Below the pieces are notes generated by a model. The model made no database searches. It was not told the origin of the DNA and saw nothing but the letters and a program-made list of their open reading frames with translations. A program made the translations under genes and the position numbers. Positions 1 to 8,160 of a stretch of DNA of 64,000 nucleotides are shown here, piece by piece. The stretch is from Pseudomonas fluorescens (lineage in GTDB: Bacteria > Pseudomonadota > Gammaproteobacteria > Pseudomonadales > Pseudomonadaceae), in the NCBI RefSeq assembly GCF_902497855.1, contig NZ_CABVHU010000014.1:124001-188000 (forward strand), written 5' to 3'. Numbering within the stretch: position 1 is the stretch's first letter; each line of letters opens with the position of its first letter.

Positions 1-1089
1 CGTGTGGTGGGTGCCGGCGTGCCGGAAGGCGAGCAGCACTGGCCCTACAGCGAGATCTACCAACGGCAGATGCAGACCGAATTGGGCCCTGACACCGAAG
101 TCCGGTTACGCATGCATTCGCCTCCGGCGCTATGGGTCCGGGCGCCAAGCCTGGGTGACGGCTGGCTGAAAGTGCCACTTTATCCGCATCCTCTGCGCGG
201 TCAGAAAATCTGGAACGTACTCGGCTGGTTCCTGGCCATCGGCTTGCTGTCGACCGCTTCAGCGTGGATTTTTGTGAGCCAGCTCAATCAACCATTGAAA
301 CGCCTGGTCTTTGCCGCAAGGCAACTCGGCCAGGGGCGCAGCGTGCGCCTTCCGGTCAGTGACACGCCGAGCGAAATGACCGAGGTGTACCGTGCCTTCA
401 ACCAGATGGCCGAAGACGTCGAGCAGGCCGGCCGCGAACGCGAGTTGATGCTGGCCGGGGTGTCCCACGACCTGCGCACGCCGCTGACCCGTTTGCGGCT
501 GTCCCTGGAATTGATGGGCGACCACAGCGACCTGACGGGCGACATGGTCCGCGACATTGAAGACATGGACGCGATTCTCGATCAGTTCCTGGCCTTCATC
601 CGCGATGGCCGTGACGAGTCGGTGGAAGAGGTGGACTTGACTGACCTGGTGCGCGAAGTCGCCGCGCCGTACAACCAGAATGAAGAAAAAGTCCGGCTGC
701 GCCTGGAACCGATTCAACCCTTCCCCTTGCGTCGGGTGTCGATGAAGCGGCTGCTGAACAACCTGATCGGCAACGCGCTGCATCACGCTGGCAGCGGGGT
801 CGAAGTGGCGGCTTATGTGTCCGGGGATGTCAGCGCACCCTATGTGGTGCTGAGTGTCATGGACCGGGGGGCGGGGATTGATCCGTCGGAGCTGGAAGCG
901 ATCTTCAACCCGTTCACTCGCGGCGATCGGGCCCGGGGCGGGAAGGGGACCGGCTTGGGATTGGCCATCGTGAAGCGGATTGCTTCGATGCATGGCGGCA
1001 ATGTCGAACTACGCAACCGGTCCGGTGGCGGGCTGGAAGCGCGGGTGCGGTTGCCACTTGGGCTTATGTTGCCTAGAGACGCAGTCTAA
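1..1089 (+). CDS. envZ: Osmosensor histidine kinase EnvZ, 5'-truncated by window edge
   Basis: Inner-membrane sensor kinase that phosphorylates and dephosphorylates OmpR to control porins and osmotic adaptation. The visible part has the end of the periplasmic domain, one membrane segment (NVLGWFLAIGLLSTASAWIF, about residues 71-90 of the visible part), a HAMP linker, the phospho-acceptor helix with VSHDLRTPLTRLR (H-box), an N-box NNLIGNALHHA, and G boxes DRGAGID and GTGLGLAIVKR. The reading frame is open to base 1, so the start and first membrane segment lie outside the window. It ends at TAA just before a palindromic repeat and faces rimK. The ompR partner is expected upstream, off the window. 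The HAMP/H-box wording is the Pseudomonas EnvZ type; another OmpR-family kinase is less likely given the rimK/hslR/pckA neighbours. Confidence 0.9.
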   Translation, partial: RVVGAGVPEGEQHWPYSEIYQRQMQTELGPDTEVRLRMHSPPALWVRAPSLGDGWLKVPLYPHPLRGQKIWNVLGWFLAIGLLSTASAWIFVSQLNQPLKRLVFAARQLGQGRSVRLPVSDTPSEMTEVYRAFNQMAEDVEQAGRERELMLAGVSHDLRTPLTRLRLSLELMGDHSDLTGDMVRDIEDMDAILDQFLAFIRDGRDESVEEVDLTDLVREVAAPYNQNEEKVRLRLEPIQPFPLRRVSMKRLLNNLIGNALHHAGSGVEVAAYVSGDVSAPYVVLSVMDRGAGIDPSELEAIFNPFTRGDRARGGKGTGLGLAIVKRIASMHGGNVELRNRSGGGLEARVRLPLGLMLPRDAV

Positions 1090-1092
1090 CTT

Positions 1093-1123
1093 GATCGTTC
1101 CCACGCAGAGCGTGGGAACGATC
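1093..1123. repeat. Perfect palindrome, GATCGTTCCCACGC family
   Basis: Two 14-base arms (GATCGTTCCCACGC and its complement) around a 3-base centre. It sits between the convergent ends of envZ and rimK. The same arm returns at 8043-8149 and 21115-21216, so this is a dispersed intergenic repeat; it could also stop transcription from both sides. Confidence 0.85.
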
Positions 1124-1135
1124 ACCGAGTCAGCT

Positions 1136-2041
1136 TCAACCCTTACCTTTGGTGCGCGTCATATTCGGCCCGCCATTCTTCTCCAGATGCTCAATGATGA
1201 TCCCCGCGACATTCTTGCTGGTGGTGGTTTCAATCCCCTCCAGCCCCGGCGAAGAGTTCACTTCCATCACCAGCGGCCCATGATTGGAACGCAGGATATC
1301 CACACCGGCCACGGCCAACCCCATTACCTTGGCCGCACGCAATGCCGTCATGCGTTCTTCCGGCGTGATCTTGATCAGGCTGGCGCTGCCGCCCCGGTGC
1401 AGGTTGGAGCGAAACTCCCCGGGCTTGGCCTGGCGTTTCATCGCCGCGATCACCTTGTCGCCGACCACGAAGCAGCGAATGTCCGCGCCGCCGGCTTCCT
1501 TGATGTATTCCTGAACCATGATGTTCTGCTTGAGGCCCATGAATGCCTCAATCACCGACTCCGCCGCGGTCGCGGTTTCGCACAGCACCACGCCGATGCC
1601 TTGGGTGCCTTCCAGCACCTTGATCACCAGCGGCGCGCCGTTGACCATCGCGATCAAGTCGGGAATGTCGTCCGGGGAGTGGGCAAAACCGGTGACCGGC
1701 AAGCCGATCCCGCGGCGCGACAGCAATTGCAGCGAACGCAGTTTGTCCCGCGAGCGGGCGATGGCCACCGATTCGTTGAGCGGAAATACGCCCATCATTT
1801 CGAACTGGCGCAATACCGCGCAGCCATAAAACGTCACCGACGCACCGATCCGCGGAATCACGGCGTCGAAACCTTCCAGCGGCCTGCCGCGGTAGTGGAT
1901 CTGCGGCTTGTGGCTGGCAATGTTCATGTAGGCGCGCAGGGTGTCGATCACCACCATTTCATGGCCACGCTCGGTCCCGGCTTCAACCAGACGACGAGTG
2001 GAATACAGACGCGGGTTCCGCGACAGCACAGCGATCTTCAT
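1136..2041 (-). CDS. rimK: RimK, ribosomal protein S6 glutamate ligase
   Basis: ATP-grasp ligase that adds glutamate residues to the C-terminus of ribosomal protein S6. At 301 aa it has the family length. Visible features are the N-terminal MKIAVLSRNPRLYSTRRL, the ATP-grasp nucleotide loop VIKVLEGTQGIGVVLCE (about residues 138-154), the substrate segment DIRCFVVGDKVIAAMKRQA, and the metal-binding EVNSSPGLEGIE near residue 260. The C-terminal tail is basic (TRTKGKG). Its ATG overlaps the end of rimB by 4 bases, so the two are translationally coupled. In P. fluorescens the rim operon has been linked to ribosome remodelling and colonisation; that role is inferred here by homology. Confidence 0.95.
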   Translation of the reverse strand: MKIAVLSRNPRLYSTRRLVEAGTERGHEMVVIDTLRAYMNIASHKPQIHYRGRPLEGFDAVIPRIGASVTFYGCAVLRQFEMMGVFPLNESVAIARSRDKLRSLQLLSRRGIGLPVTGFAHSPDDIPDLIAMVNGAPLVIKVLEGTQGIGVVLCETATAAESVIEAFMGLKQNIMVQEYIKEAGGADIRCFVVGDKVIAAMKRQAKPGEFRSNLHRGGSASLIKITPEERMTALRAAKVMGLAVAGVDILRSNHGPLVMEVNSSPGLEGIETTTSKNVAGIIIEHLEKNGGPNMTRTKGKG

Positions 2042-2517
2042 GCAACACCTGTGGAGGAGGTAGATACCGGGAACACCGGCTTGTCTTGAACGTATTTAAT
2101 GCCCGGATTGACCACCAACTGGCCATCGATCAGGGCTTTGGAGCCGAGTAACAGGCGATACCGCATGGATTTGCGGCAGGCGAGCGTGAACTCGACCCGC
2201 CAGACCCGATCACCGAGGGCCAGGGTAGTGCTGACCACGTAGCGCATCTGCGCGTGGCCGTTGGAGCTTTTGATGGTTTTGCGCGTCACCAGCGGTGCTT
2301 CGCAGCGCCGGTGACGCAGTTGCACCACCGTGCCCAGGTGCGCAGTAAAGCGCACCCACTGTTCCCCGTCGCGCTCGAATGGCTCGATGTCGGTGGCATG
2401 CAGGCTGGAGGTGCTGGCGCCGGTGTCGATTTTTGCCCGCAGGCCTGCGACTCCCAAATCCGGGAGCGCCACCCACTCGCGCAGACCGACAACGGTCAAA
2501 TGGTCAAATGTCTTCAA
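2038..2517 (-). CDS. rimB: RimB-like retropepsin-type (ATP-dependent zinc protease family) protein
   Basis: A 159-aa protein of the RimK-associated aspartic protease family (DUF785). The single-domain active site AKIDTGASTSSLHA is near residues 28-41, with the Asp-Thr-Gly-Ala motif of retropepsins. The C-terminal half has KKSMRYRLLLGSKALI-like strands (as CRKSMRYRLLLGSKALIDG). No ATG fits: the frame opens with TTG at 2517, and that TTG shares its bases with the TGA of a small upstream ORF (TTGA overlap), a good reason to accept a weak start. The stop overlaps the ATG of rimK. The likely role is as an accessory to S6 modification; protease activity is inferred from family. Confidence 0.85.
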   Translation of the reverse strand: MKTFDHLTVVGLREWVALPDLGVAGLRAKIDTGASTSSLHATDIEPFERDGEQWVRFTAHLGTVVQLRHRRCEAPLVTRKTIKSSNGHAQMRYVVSTTLALGDRVWRVEFTLACRKSMRYRLLLGSKALIDGQLVVNPGIKYVQDKPVFPVSTSSTGVA

Positions 2518-2654
2518 AGGTACTCAACCGGCATAAACCGCTCGGGCCGAACACGGCCGGATTCGCGGTATTCACGCAGAATAATGGTTAAAAGGCGACA
2601 GATATCTACGGCCCGGATTTCCAGTCCTTCGGGGAGGCTCTGGAATGTGCACAT
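2514..2654 (-). CDS. Small ORF coupled to rimB (46 aa)
   Basis: Short frame reading MCTFQSLPEGLEIRAVDICR and onward to PVEYL, ending in a TGA that overlaps the TTG start of rimB by 4 bases. The codons are ordinary for this genome. The frame stays open upstream to 2762, overlapping hslR on the other strand, so the true start is uncertain; 2654 is the first ATG that does not run into hslR. It occupies the place that rimA holds in the rimABK operon described from P. fluorescens, but I cannot identify it as rimA from its residues. No domain is recognised. The coupling is the main reason to believe it is translated. Confidence 0.4.
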   Translation of the reverse strand: MCTFQSLPEGLEIRAVDICRLLTIILREYRESGRVRPERFMPVEYL

Positions 2655-2733
2655 TGTAGTCCGAGACGGTGGATTTCTTGGCACGAGAGAAACGGTAGTA
2701 CAGTTCACCAATATTTCTGGATGAGGAAATTCC

Positions 2734-3141
2734 ATGGCACAAAAAAACGAAGAGGACGACAAGGTCCGTCTCGATAAGTGGTTGTGGGCTGCGCGTTTTT
2801 ATAAAACCCGTGCCTTGGCCAAGGCGGCGATTGAAAGCGGCAAGGTGCATTGCCGGGGCGAGCGCTGCAAACCGGGCAAGGAACCGAGGATCGGTGACGA
2901 GTTCCAGATTCGCCAAGGCTTCGAGGAACGTACGGTGGTGGTCCAGGCGTTATCCGTCGTGCGCCGTGGCGCGCCCGAGGCTCAGGCGCTCTATGCTGAA
3001 ACCGAAGCCAGCATCGCCAAGCGCGAAGCGGCGGCGGCCATGCGCAAGGCCGGTTCGCTGGGCATGAGCACCGATGGCAAGCCCAGCAAGAAACAGCGAC
3101 GGGATTTGTTCAAGTTTCGCGGCAGTAGCAACGACGAGTGA
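2734..3141 (+). CDS. hslR: Hsp15, ribosome-associated heat-shock protein HslR
   Basis: RNA-binding S4-domain protein that recognises stalled 50S subunits carrying peptidyl-tRNA and helps recycle them. It has 135 aa. The S4 motif VRLDKWLWAARFYKTRALAK starts near residue 10 and runs through AIESGKVHCRGERCKPGKEP. A lysine/arginine-rich tail (GKPSKKQRRDLFKFRGS) ends the protein as in family members. A GAGGAAATT ribosome site precedes the ATG. It is divergent from the rimB operon and followed by hslO, another heat-shock gene; the pair is typical of Pseudomonas. Confidence 0.93.
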   Translation: MAQKNEEDDKVRLDKWLWAARFYKTRALAKAAIESGKVHCRGERCKPGKEPRIGDEFQIRQGFEERTVVVQALSVVRRGAPEAQALYAETEASIAKREAAAAMRKAGSLGMSTDGKPSKKQRRDLFKFRGSSNDE

Positions 3142-3331
3142 TCCTGTTGACGCTGTGTCATTCGGCGAAATTGCAGGAAGCCAACCTTGGCGGGTTTCAG
3201 CTTGCCTGGAACAAACCCGGGATTGTTCATAAAATGCCTTACTTGGCTGAACGTTGCGCACCCCATGGCTGCAACCGACACCCTGTTCAACACTTGTAAC
3301 CCTATTGCCATTACTTCAGATACCCAAACCT

Positions 3332-4234
3332 ATGACCGACCTGACGGATACCGACTACACCCAACGCTTCATCTTCGATGACAGCGACACCCGCGGCGAG
3401 CTGGTAACGTTGAAGCGAAGCTACGCCGAAGTCCTTGCCAAGCACACCTATCCGGAGCCGGTTAAACAACTGCTCGGCGAACTGATGGCGGCAGCGTCGC
3501 TGCTGGTCGGCACCTTGAAGTTCGACGGTTTGCTGATTCTGCAGGCCCGTTCCGATGGCCCGGTGCCGTTGCTGATGATCGAATGTTCCAGCGAACGTGA
3601 GATCCGCGGGCTGGCCCGTTATGAGGCCGACAGGATCGCGCCCGATGCGACCCTCGCCGACCTGATGCCCAACGGCGTATTGGCACTGACCGTCGATCCG
3701 ACCCAGGGCCAGCGTTACCAAGGCATTGTCGACCTCGACGGTGAAACCCTGTCGGATTGCTTCACCAACTATTTCGTCATGTCGCAGCAGGTGAATACGC
3801 GTTTCTGGCTTTACGCCGATGGCCGTCGTGCCCGCGGCCTGTTGCTGCAGCAATTACCTGCCGACCGTCTGAAAGATGAAGAAGAACGCGCCGCCAGCTG
3901 GCAGCACCTCACCGCGCTGGCCAGCACCCTGACCGCCGATGAATTGCTTGGTCTAGACAACGAAACCGTACTTCATCGCCTCTACCACGAAGAGCAAGTC
4001 CGTCTGTTCGATGTGCAAAAACTGCGCTTCCATTGCAGCTGCTCGCGCGAACGATCTGCCAATGCCTTGGTCAGTTTGGGACTTGAAGATGCGCAGGCAC
4101 TGGTCATCGAACACGGTGGCAACATCGAGATCGACTGCCAGTTCTGCAACGAGCGCTACCTGTTTGACGCCGCCGATATCGTTCAATTGTTCGCCGGTGC
4201 GGGCGTCGAGACGCCGTCAGATACCCGTCACTAA
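3332..4234 (+). CDS. hslO: Hsp33 redox-regulated chaperone HslO
   Basis: Cytoplasmic holdase chaperone that is switched on by oxidation. The ATG at 3332 gives MTDLTDTDYTQRFIFDDSDT and a 300-aa protein of normal family length; an earlier in-frame TTG would add 26 unrelated residues and is rejected. The C-terminal zinc switch is complete: CSCSRE followed by CQFC about 30 residues later (CXC and CXXC). The N-terminal core includes SYAEVLAKHTYPEPVKQLLG and GLARYEADRI. It lies between hslR and pckA. Confidence 0.95.
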   Translation: MTDLTDTDYTQRFIFDDSDTRGELVTLKRSYAEVLAKHTYPEPVKQLLGELMAAASLLVGTLKFDGLLILQARSDGPVPLLMIECSSEREIRGLARYEADRIAPDATLADLMPNGVLALTVDPTQGQRYQGIVDLDGETLSDCFTNYFVMSQQVNTRFWLYADGRRARGLLLQQLPADRLKDEEERAASWQHLTALASTLTADELLGLDNETVLHRLYHEEQVRLFDVQKLRFHCSCSRERSANALVSLGLEDAQALVIEHGGNIEIDCQFCNERYLFDAADIVQLFAGAGVETPSDTRH

Positions 4235-4415
4235 AACGGTTCAGCGCAGGTAAATTCACTGGTTAGTGCCGGATTAACGCCGTAACGACGGGAGGGCCCT
4301 ACTATTTTTGGGCTTTTCTGGCATAATCCGGCCCACTTTTTTCGCGGTAGTAGTGCACGACTTTCTACTACAAAACGTTTGGAGCACACTCGGCCCATGG
4401 CCGACGGGGAACCTC

Positions 4416-5957
4416 ATGACGCAAGCCAATAACGCCGTGTACACCGATCTGAGTGTTGATGATCTGGTTAAAGAAGCCCTCAATCGCGGTGAAGGCGAGC
4501 TTGCCGATACCGGCGCACTGGTTGTTCGCACCGGTCACCGTACCGGCCGCTCGCCAGTCGATCGTTTCATCGTTGAAGAACCGACCACCCAGGACGCTAT
4601 CGCCTGGGGCCCGATCAACCGCAAGTTCCCGGCCGACAAGTTCGATGCCCTGTGGGCTCGCGTCGAGGCGTTCAACAACGCGCAAGAGCATTTCGTTTCC
4701 CATGTGCATGTAGGTGCGTCGCAAGATCACTACCTGGCCGTGAAGATGACCACCCAGACTGCCTGGCAGAACCTGTTCGGTCGTTGCCTGTTCATCAATC
4801 CGGCCCAGTACAATCCGGCTGGCCGTGAAGAGTGGCAGGTGCTCAACGTTGCCAACTTCGAATGCGATCCAGAACGCGACGGCACCAACTCCGACGGGTG
4901 CGTGATCCTCAACTTCGCACAGAAGAAAGTGCTGATCGCCGGCATGCGTTACGCCGGTGAAATGAAAAAAGCCATGTTCTCGGTGCAGAACTTCCTGCTG
5001 CCGGCTGCCGACGTGCTGCCGATGCACTGCGCCGCCAACATCGGCGAAGCGGGCGACGTGACCCTGTTCTTCGGTCTGTCCGGCACCGGCAAGACCACCC
5101 TGTCCGCCGATGAAAGCCGTTACCTGATCGGTGACGACGAGCACGGCTGGGGTGAAGGCGTTGTCTTCAACATCGAAGGCGGCTGCTACGCCAAGTGCAT
5201 CGACCTGTCCGAGAAGAACGAGCCGGTCATCTGGAAAGCCATCAAGCACGGCGCAGTCCTGGAAAACGTCGTTATCGATGACGCCAAGCACGCCGATTAC
5301 GCTGATGTCAGCCTGACCCAGAACAGCCGCGCCGCCTACCCGCTGGAGCATGTTGCCAAGCGTTCCGAGAAAAACCTCGGTGGCGAGCCAAACGCGGTGA
5401 TCTTCCTGACCTGCGACCTGACCGGCGTGCTGCCGCCAGTGTCGATCCTCAGCGAAGAACAAGCGGCCTACCACTTCCTGTCCGGCTACACCGCACTGGT
5501 GGGCTCGACCGAAATGGGTTCCGGCAGCGGCATCAAGTCGACCTTCTCCACCTGCTTCGGCGCACCGTTCTTCCCGCGTCCGGCCGGCGAATACGCCGAG
5601 CTGCTGATCAAGCGCATCCGCGGCTTCGGCTCCAAGGTCTACCTGGTCAACACCGGCTGGACCGGCGGCGGCTACGGCGTCGGCAAACGCTTCAACATCC
5701 CGACCACTCGCGGCGTGATCGCAGCGATCCAGAGCGGCGCGTTGATCGGTGCTGAAACCGAACACCTCGACACCATCAACCTCGACGTGCCACTGGCCGT
5801 ACCGGGCGTTGAGACCGGCCTGTTGAACCCACGTAACACCTGGGCCGACAAGGCTGCTTACGATGAGTCCGCCAAGGCATTGGCTGGGTTGTTTGTTGAG
5901 AACTTCAAGAAGTTCGATGTGAGCGACGCGATCAAGGCTGCTGGGCCGAAGTTGTAA
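4416..5957 (+). CDS. pckA: Phosphoenolpyruvate carboxykinase (ATP)
   Basis: Converts oxaloacetate and ATP to phosphoenolpyruvate, CO2 and ADP, the entry step of gluconeogenesis. The ATG at 4416 gives MTQANNAVYTDLSVDDLVKE and 513 aa, the family length; an upstream in-frame extension of 36 residues has no similarity to the family. Visible motifs are RTGHRTGRSPVDRF near residue 35, the kinase-1a P-loop FFGLSGTGKTTLSAD near residue 220, the metal-binding LIGDDEHGWGE, and the adenine-site VNTGWTGGGYGVGKR near residue 410. It is followed by a strong intrinsic terminator. Confidence 0.97.
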   Translation: MTQANNAVYTDLSVDDLVKEALNRGEGELADTGALVVRTGHRTGRSPVDRFIVEEPTTQDAIAWGPINRKFPADKFDALWARVEAFNNAQEHFVSHVHVGASQDHYLAVKMTTQTAWQNLFGRCLFINPAQYNPAGREEWQVLNVANFECDPERDGTNSDGCVILNFAQKKVLIAGMRYAGEMKKAMFSVQNFLLPAADVLPMHCAANIGEAGDVTLFFGLSGTGKTTLSADESRYLIGDDEHGWGEGVVFNIEGGCYAKCIDLSEKNEPVIWKAIKHGAVLENVVIDDAKHADYADVSLTQNSRAAYPLEHVAKRSEKNLGGEPNAVIFLTCDLTGVLPPVSILSEEQAAYHFLSGYTALVGSTEMGSGSGIKSTFSTCFGAPFFPRPAGEYAELLIKRIRGFGSKVYLVNTGWTGGGYGVGKRFNIPTTRGVIAAIQSGALIGAETEHLDTINLDVPLAVPGVETGLLNPRNTWADKAAYDESAKALAGLFVENFKKFDVSDAIKAAGPKL

Positions 5958-5976
5958 GGGTTGGATTTAGCGCATG

Positions 5977-6008
5977 AAAAAGCCGCCCTTTGAGGGCGGC
6001 TTTTTTTT
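5977..6008 (+). terminator. Rho-independent terminator after pckA
   Basis: Stem AGCCGCCCT / AGGGCGGCT with a TTG loop, followed by eight T residues. It starts 20 bases after the pckA stop and also separates it from the oppositely oriented hipA. Confidence 0.9.
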
Positions 6009-6033
6009 GGGAGAAAGACGAGTAGTACGGGGG

Positions 6034-7305
6034 TCACTTGGCAGACAGGTGAAACGCGGGAGCCATATTGTCTTGTTCTCGCTTCGACAGCCCCGTTGCG
6101 CGGGCAACTTTTGCCCACTGACCTACAACCTCTTGGAAGTTCTCAATTATTTCTCTCGCATCAATACGGCTAACCCGAAAGTACCCTGCCACTTCGCGAG
6201 CGAGTCCGAGATCCAAAGCATTGTCGGCATCTGTAATGTTGAGCTTCAACCCATCGGCGTGTGCAACCGGGTTCATGTCGTAGGCATCAGACAGGCGCCA
6301 CCCCCGGCCGGGGTCAAGGAGAAAACCATGGTTACGCATGTGGTCGTCGGTATTGGAGACCAAGATGTTGAACACGATGCGTGACCACAACTCGCGGAGA
6401 TCTTTGTCGGGTTCTGAGCCATGCTCCATGAGTACTTCTGCCAGCTCCAGATAGCTGGCGCCCACCGATGCATCGTCACCGTCCACGCGGTCAGTCATGG
6501 TCATGGCTGAGGCGAAATGTAGTCGCCCACCCGTTTCGGTACGGTCGAAGCGTTTGACCATGAAGCAGTGATGGTCGCTCGCATAGCGTTGCGCAATACC
6601 CTTCGCCACCCGCAGACCGCATTGATTCGCCAGAACACTCACCACGAATTCCCATCCGCCGACGTCATAGTCGTCCCGGGTGCTCGGAAACTTGGCGATC
6701 CACAGATGACCATTCTTGTCAGCAACACTGGCCTTGGGCCTGGCACCGCCCAATGAACCACCGGGTGCGATCAACATTCTCAGCCACTCGCGCCCATCGA
6801 GTGACGTATTGTCCGGATCGTTTTCCAACGCTCGACTTGCCTGCTCCAACGCGCGTAACTCGACAAAAGGAGGCGCCGCCAATCCGTCTCGATCATCCAG
6901 AAAATTGCCTTCGTCATTGAGCTTGTAGCGAATAGCGCCGACTCGATAGCGGTCATGAACGCCTAACAGGAAATCCGCCTCATAGAGCTTGGTACCCTTC
7001 GGAGCCAAGCCGTCGCGGATGTCCCGTTCCAGTCGGCGTTTCATCAGCAATTGCCCCCAGCGATCCGGGCTTGAGTCGGCAAAAACGCCGAAGCGGGTCT
7101 GGTGCTGTCCTGGGAACTGTCGCCCTTCGAAGAGTTTGATGCGGGGATCCAGAGTCGTGAAATTCAACTCGGGATCGGCCAAAGCAGCAGTGTCGTACTC
7201 AAACTCGAACACGTTAGTGGAGCGAGCCTTTCCGGCATGAAGAAACCCAAGACGCCTTGGTCTTTGCAGGGTTTCCCAATCGGCATACACCGCGATCAGT
7301 GTCAT
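6034..7305 (-). CDS. hipA: HipA-family serine/threonine kinase toxin
   Basis: Toxin of a HipBA-type pair; HipA kinases phosphorylate targets such as glutamyl-tRNA synthetase and cause growth arrest. It has 423 aa, as usual for the family. Seen in order: the N-subdomain (PGQHQTRFGVFADSSPDRWG near 65-84), the autophosphorylated loop with SLGGARPKAS near 184-193, the ATP-lysine strand WIAKFPS near 202, catalytic SNTDDHMRNHGF near 317-328, and the metal motif LSDAYDMNP near 338-346. All key kinase residues appear intact. It starts two bases after the hipB stop. Which protein it phosphorylates cannot be told from sequence. Confidence 0.9.
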   Translation of the reverse strand: MTLIAVYADWETLQRPRRLGFLHAGKARSTNVFEFEYDTAALADPELNFTTLDPRIKLFEGRQFPGQHQTRFGVFADSSPDRWGQLLMKRRLERDIRDGLAPKGTKLYEADFLLGVHDRYRVGAIRYKLNDEGNFLDDRDGLAAPPFVELRALEQASRALENDPDNTSLDGREWLRMLIAPGGSLGGARPKASVADKNGHLWIAKFPSTRDDYDVGGWEFVVSVLANQCGLRVAKGIAQRYASDHHCFMVKRFDRTETGGRLHFASAMTMTDRVDGDDASVGASYLELAEVLMEHGSEPDKDLRELWSRIVFNILVSNTDDHMRNHGFLLDPGRGWRLSDAYDMNPVAHADGLKLNITDADNALDLGLAREVAGYFRVSRIDAREIIENFQEVVGQWAKVARATGLSKREQDNMAPAFHLSAK

Positions 7306-7307
7306 TT

Positions 7308-7796
7308 TTAATCCGTCTCAGGTTTAGATTTTTTCTTGGTAAACAAATTGGAAAAAGAGTGGGTGTTCAATGGGAAATCAACCTCAAGATCCGAATCGGA
7401 GATGGGGCTTTCCGGTGTTTGCGTCGTCCGGTCTTGAATGGGTGACGATGCTTTCGTTGGAGCCACGTTGCGCACTCGTCGGCGTTTACTGGTTGCGGCG
7501 CTCGCTCGTTGAGTTAATTGCGCGTCTTGCAGCTGGCGTCCCAACTCATCCGTTGCGGCGAGCTTGCTCAAGTCTTTCTCCAGGCCCAGAACCTGCATCA
7601 CGGACATATAGGCCCCCATCGTCACGCCTGAGCCGCCGGACTCCAACGAGCGTAGCGTTGTCAGAGACATGCCTGCTCTCTCAGCCACTTGCTTGGCTGT
7701 CAGCTTACGACGTAGCCGAGCGAGTTTGAGTCGTTCTCCAAACTCGGCGAGCAACCTGGATGCGGCCGGCAACAGGGGTGCTGTTTTTTTAGCCAT
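7308..7796 (-). CDS. hipB: HipB-like antitoxin with XRE helix-turn-helix
   Basis: Antitoxin and autorepressor of the hipBA pair, upstream of and almost touching hipA. The helix-turn-helix is at about residues 22-60 (LARLRRKLTAKQVAERAGMS then TLRSLESGG). The protein is 162 aa, nearly twice the length of E. coli HipB: beyond residue 95 is a basic, then Ser/Thr/Pro-rich tail (SKRRRVRNVAPTKAS, TQTPESPISDSD, FTKKKSKPETD) that looks disordered. Such tails often bind or occupy the toxin. The ribosome site GAAGGA lies inside the first half of the putative operator, so repressor binding would sit directly on the translation start region. Confidence 0.85.
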   Translation of the reverse strand: MAKKTAPLLPAASRLLAEFGERLKLARLRRKLTAKQVAERAGMSLTTLRSLESGGSGVTMGAYMSVMQVLGLEKDLSKLAATDELGRQLQDAQLTQRASAATSKRRRVRNVAPTKASSPIQDRTTQTPESPISDSDLEVDFPLNTHSFSNLFTKKKSKPETD

Positions 7797-7797
7797 G

Positions 7798-7854
7798 TGC
7801 CATTATTCCTTCGTTTTTAGGCATTAACTGCCAGAATAATAGCACTTATATGGT
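7798..7854 (-). promoter_or_regulatory. Putative HipB operator, copy A
   Basis: Starts two bases upstream of the hipB ATG. TGCCATTATTC at 7798 has an inverted partner GAATAATAGCA at 7834 (10 of 11 match). The blocks TGCCATTATTCC, GCCAGAAT and CACTTA..TGGT recur with identical spacing in copy B at 7941, while the spacer differs, as expected for protein-contact blocks. Confidence 0.6.
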
Positions 7855-7940
7855 GATTTGCTGGGCCGCCCCAACGTGTAGCAAAGCCCTCTCTGCTAGT
7901 ACGGCCACTCCAGATATAGGTGGGCGGCGGTTAGTAGAAC

Positions 7941-7997
7941 TGCCATTATTCCAACTTAAATCGCAAAAAACAGCCAGAATATTACCACTTAAGTGGT
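7941..7997 (-). promoter_or_regulatory. Putative HipB operator, copy B
   Basis: Second copy of the conserved blocks of 7798-7854, 143 bases further upstream, with GCCAGAAT at the same offset of 32 and TGGT at the same offset of 53. It ends in a perfect 14-base palindrome ACCACTTAAGTGGT. The hipB promoter should lie between or inside the two copies. Confidence 0.6.
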
Positions 7998-8042
7998 CGG
8001 CTAGATCTCTTCCAGAGCTTTGTATCCCACCGTTGCAACTTT

Positions 8043-8149
8043 GATCGTTCCAAGGTCTGAGTGGGAATGCAGCCCGGGACGTACTGCGTCCCAAGAGCCG
8101 AACTCGGAGCGTCCGTAGAGGCATTCCCACGCAGAGCGTGGGAACGATC
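8043..8149. repeat. Long imperfect palindromic repeat, GATCGTTCC family
   Basis: Begins with GATCGTTCC and ends with GCGTGGGAACGATC. The inner sequence contains GGGAATGC and the complementary GCATTCCC, plus a GGGACGTACTGCGTCCC palindrome. It has the same family ends as 1093-1123 and 21115-21216, separates hipB from the next gene, and looks like a dispersed non-coding element. Confidence 0.75.
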
Positions 8150-8160
8150 TCCAGGCCGCG

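Noticed and set aside
259..993. Long minus-strand frame inside envZ
   Set aside because: It is antisense to a complete histidine kinase with all its motifs; the frame is open because of high-GC codon bias.
4368..5765. 465-residue minus-strand frame inside pckA
   Set aside because: Antisense of a full-length, motif-complete pckA; no ribosome site or family similarity.
8043..8149. CRISPR-like repeat
   Set aside because: Only a paired palindromic repeat with no spacer-repeat periodicity; it belongs to a dispersed family also at 1093 and 21115.
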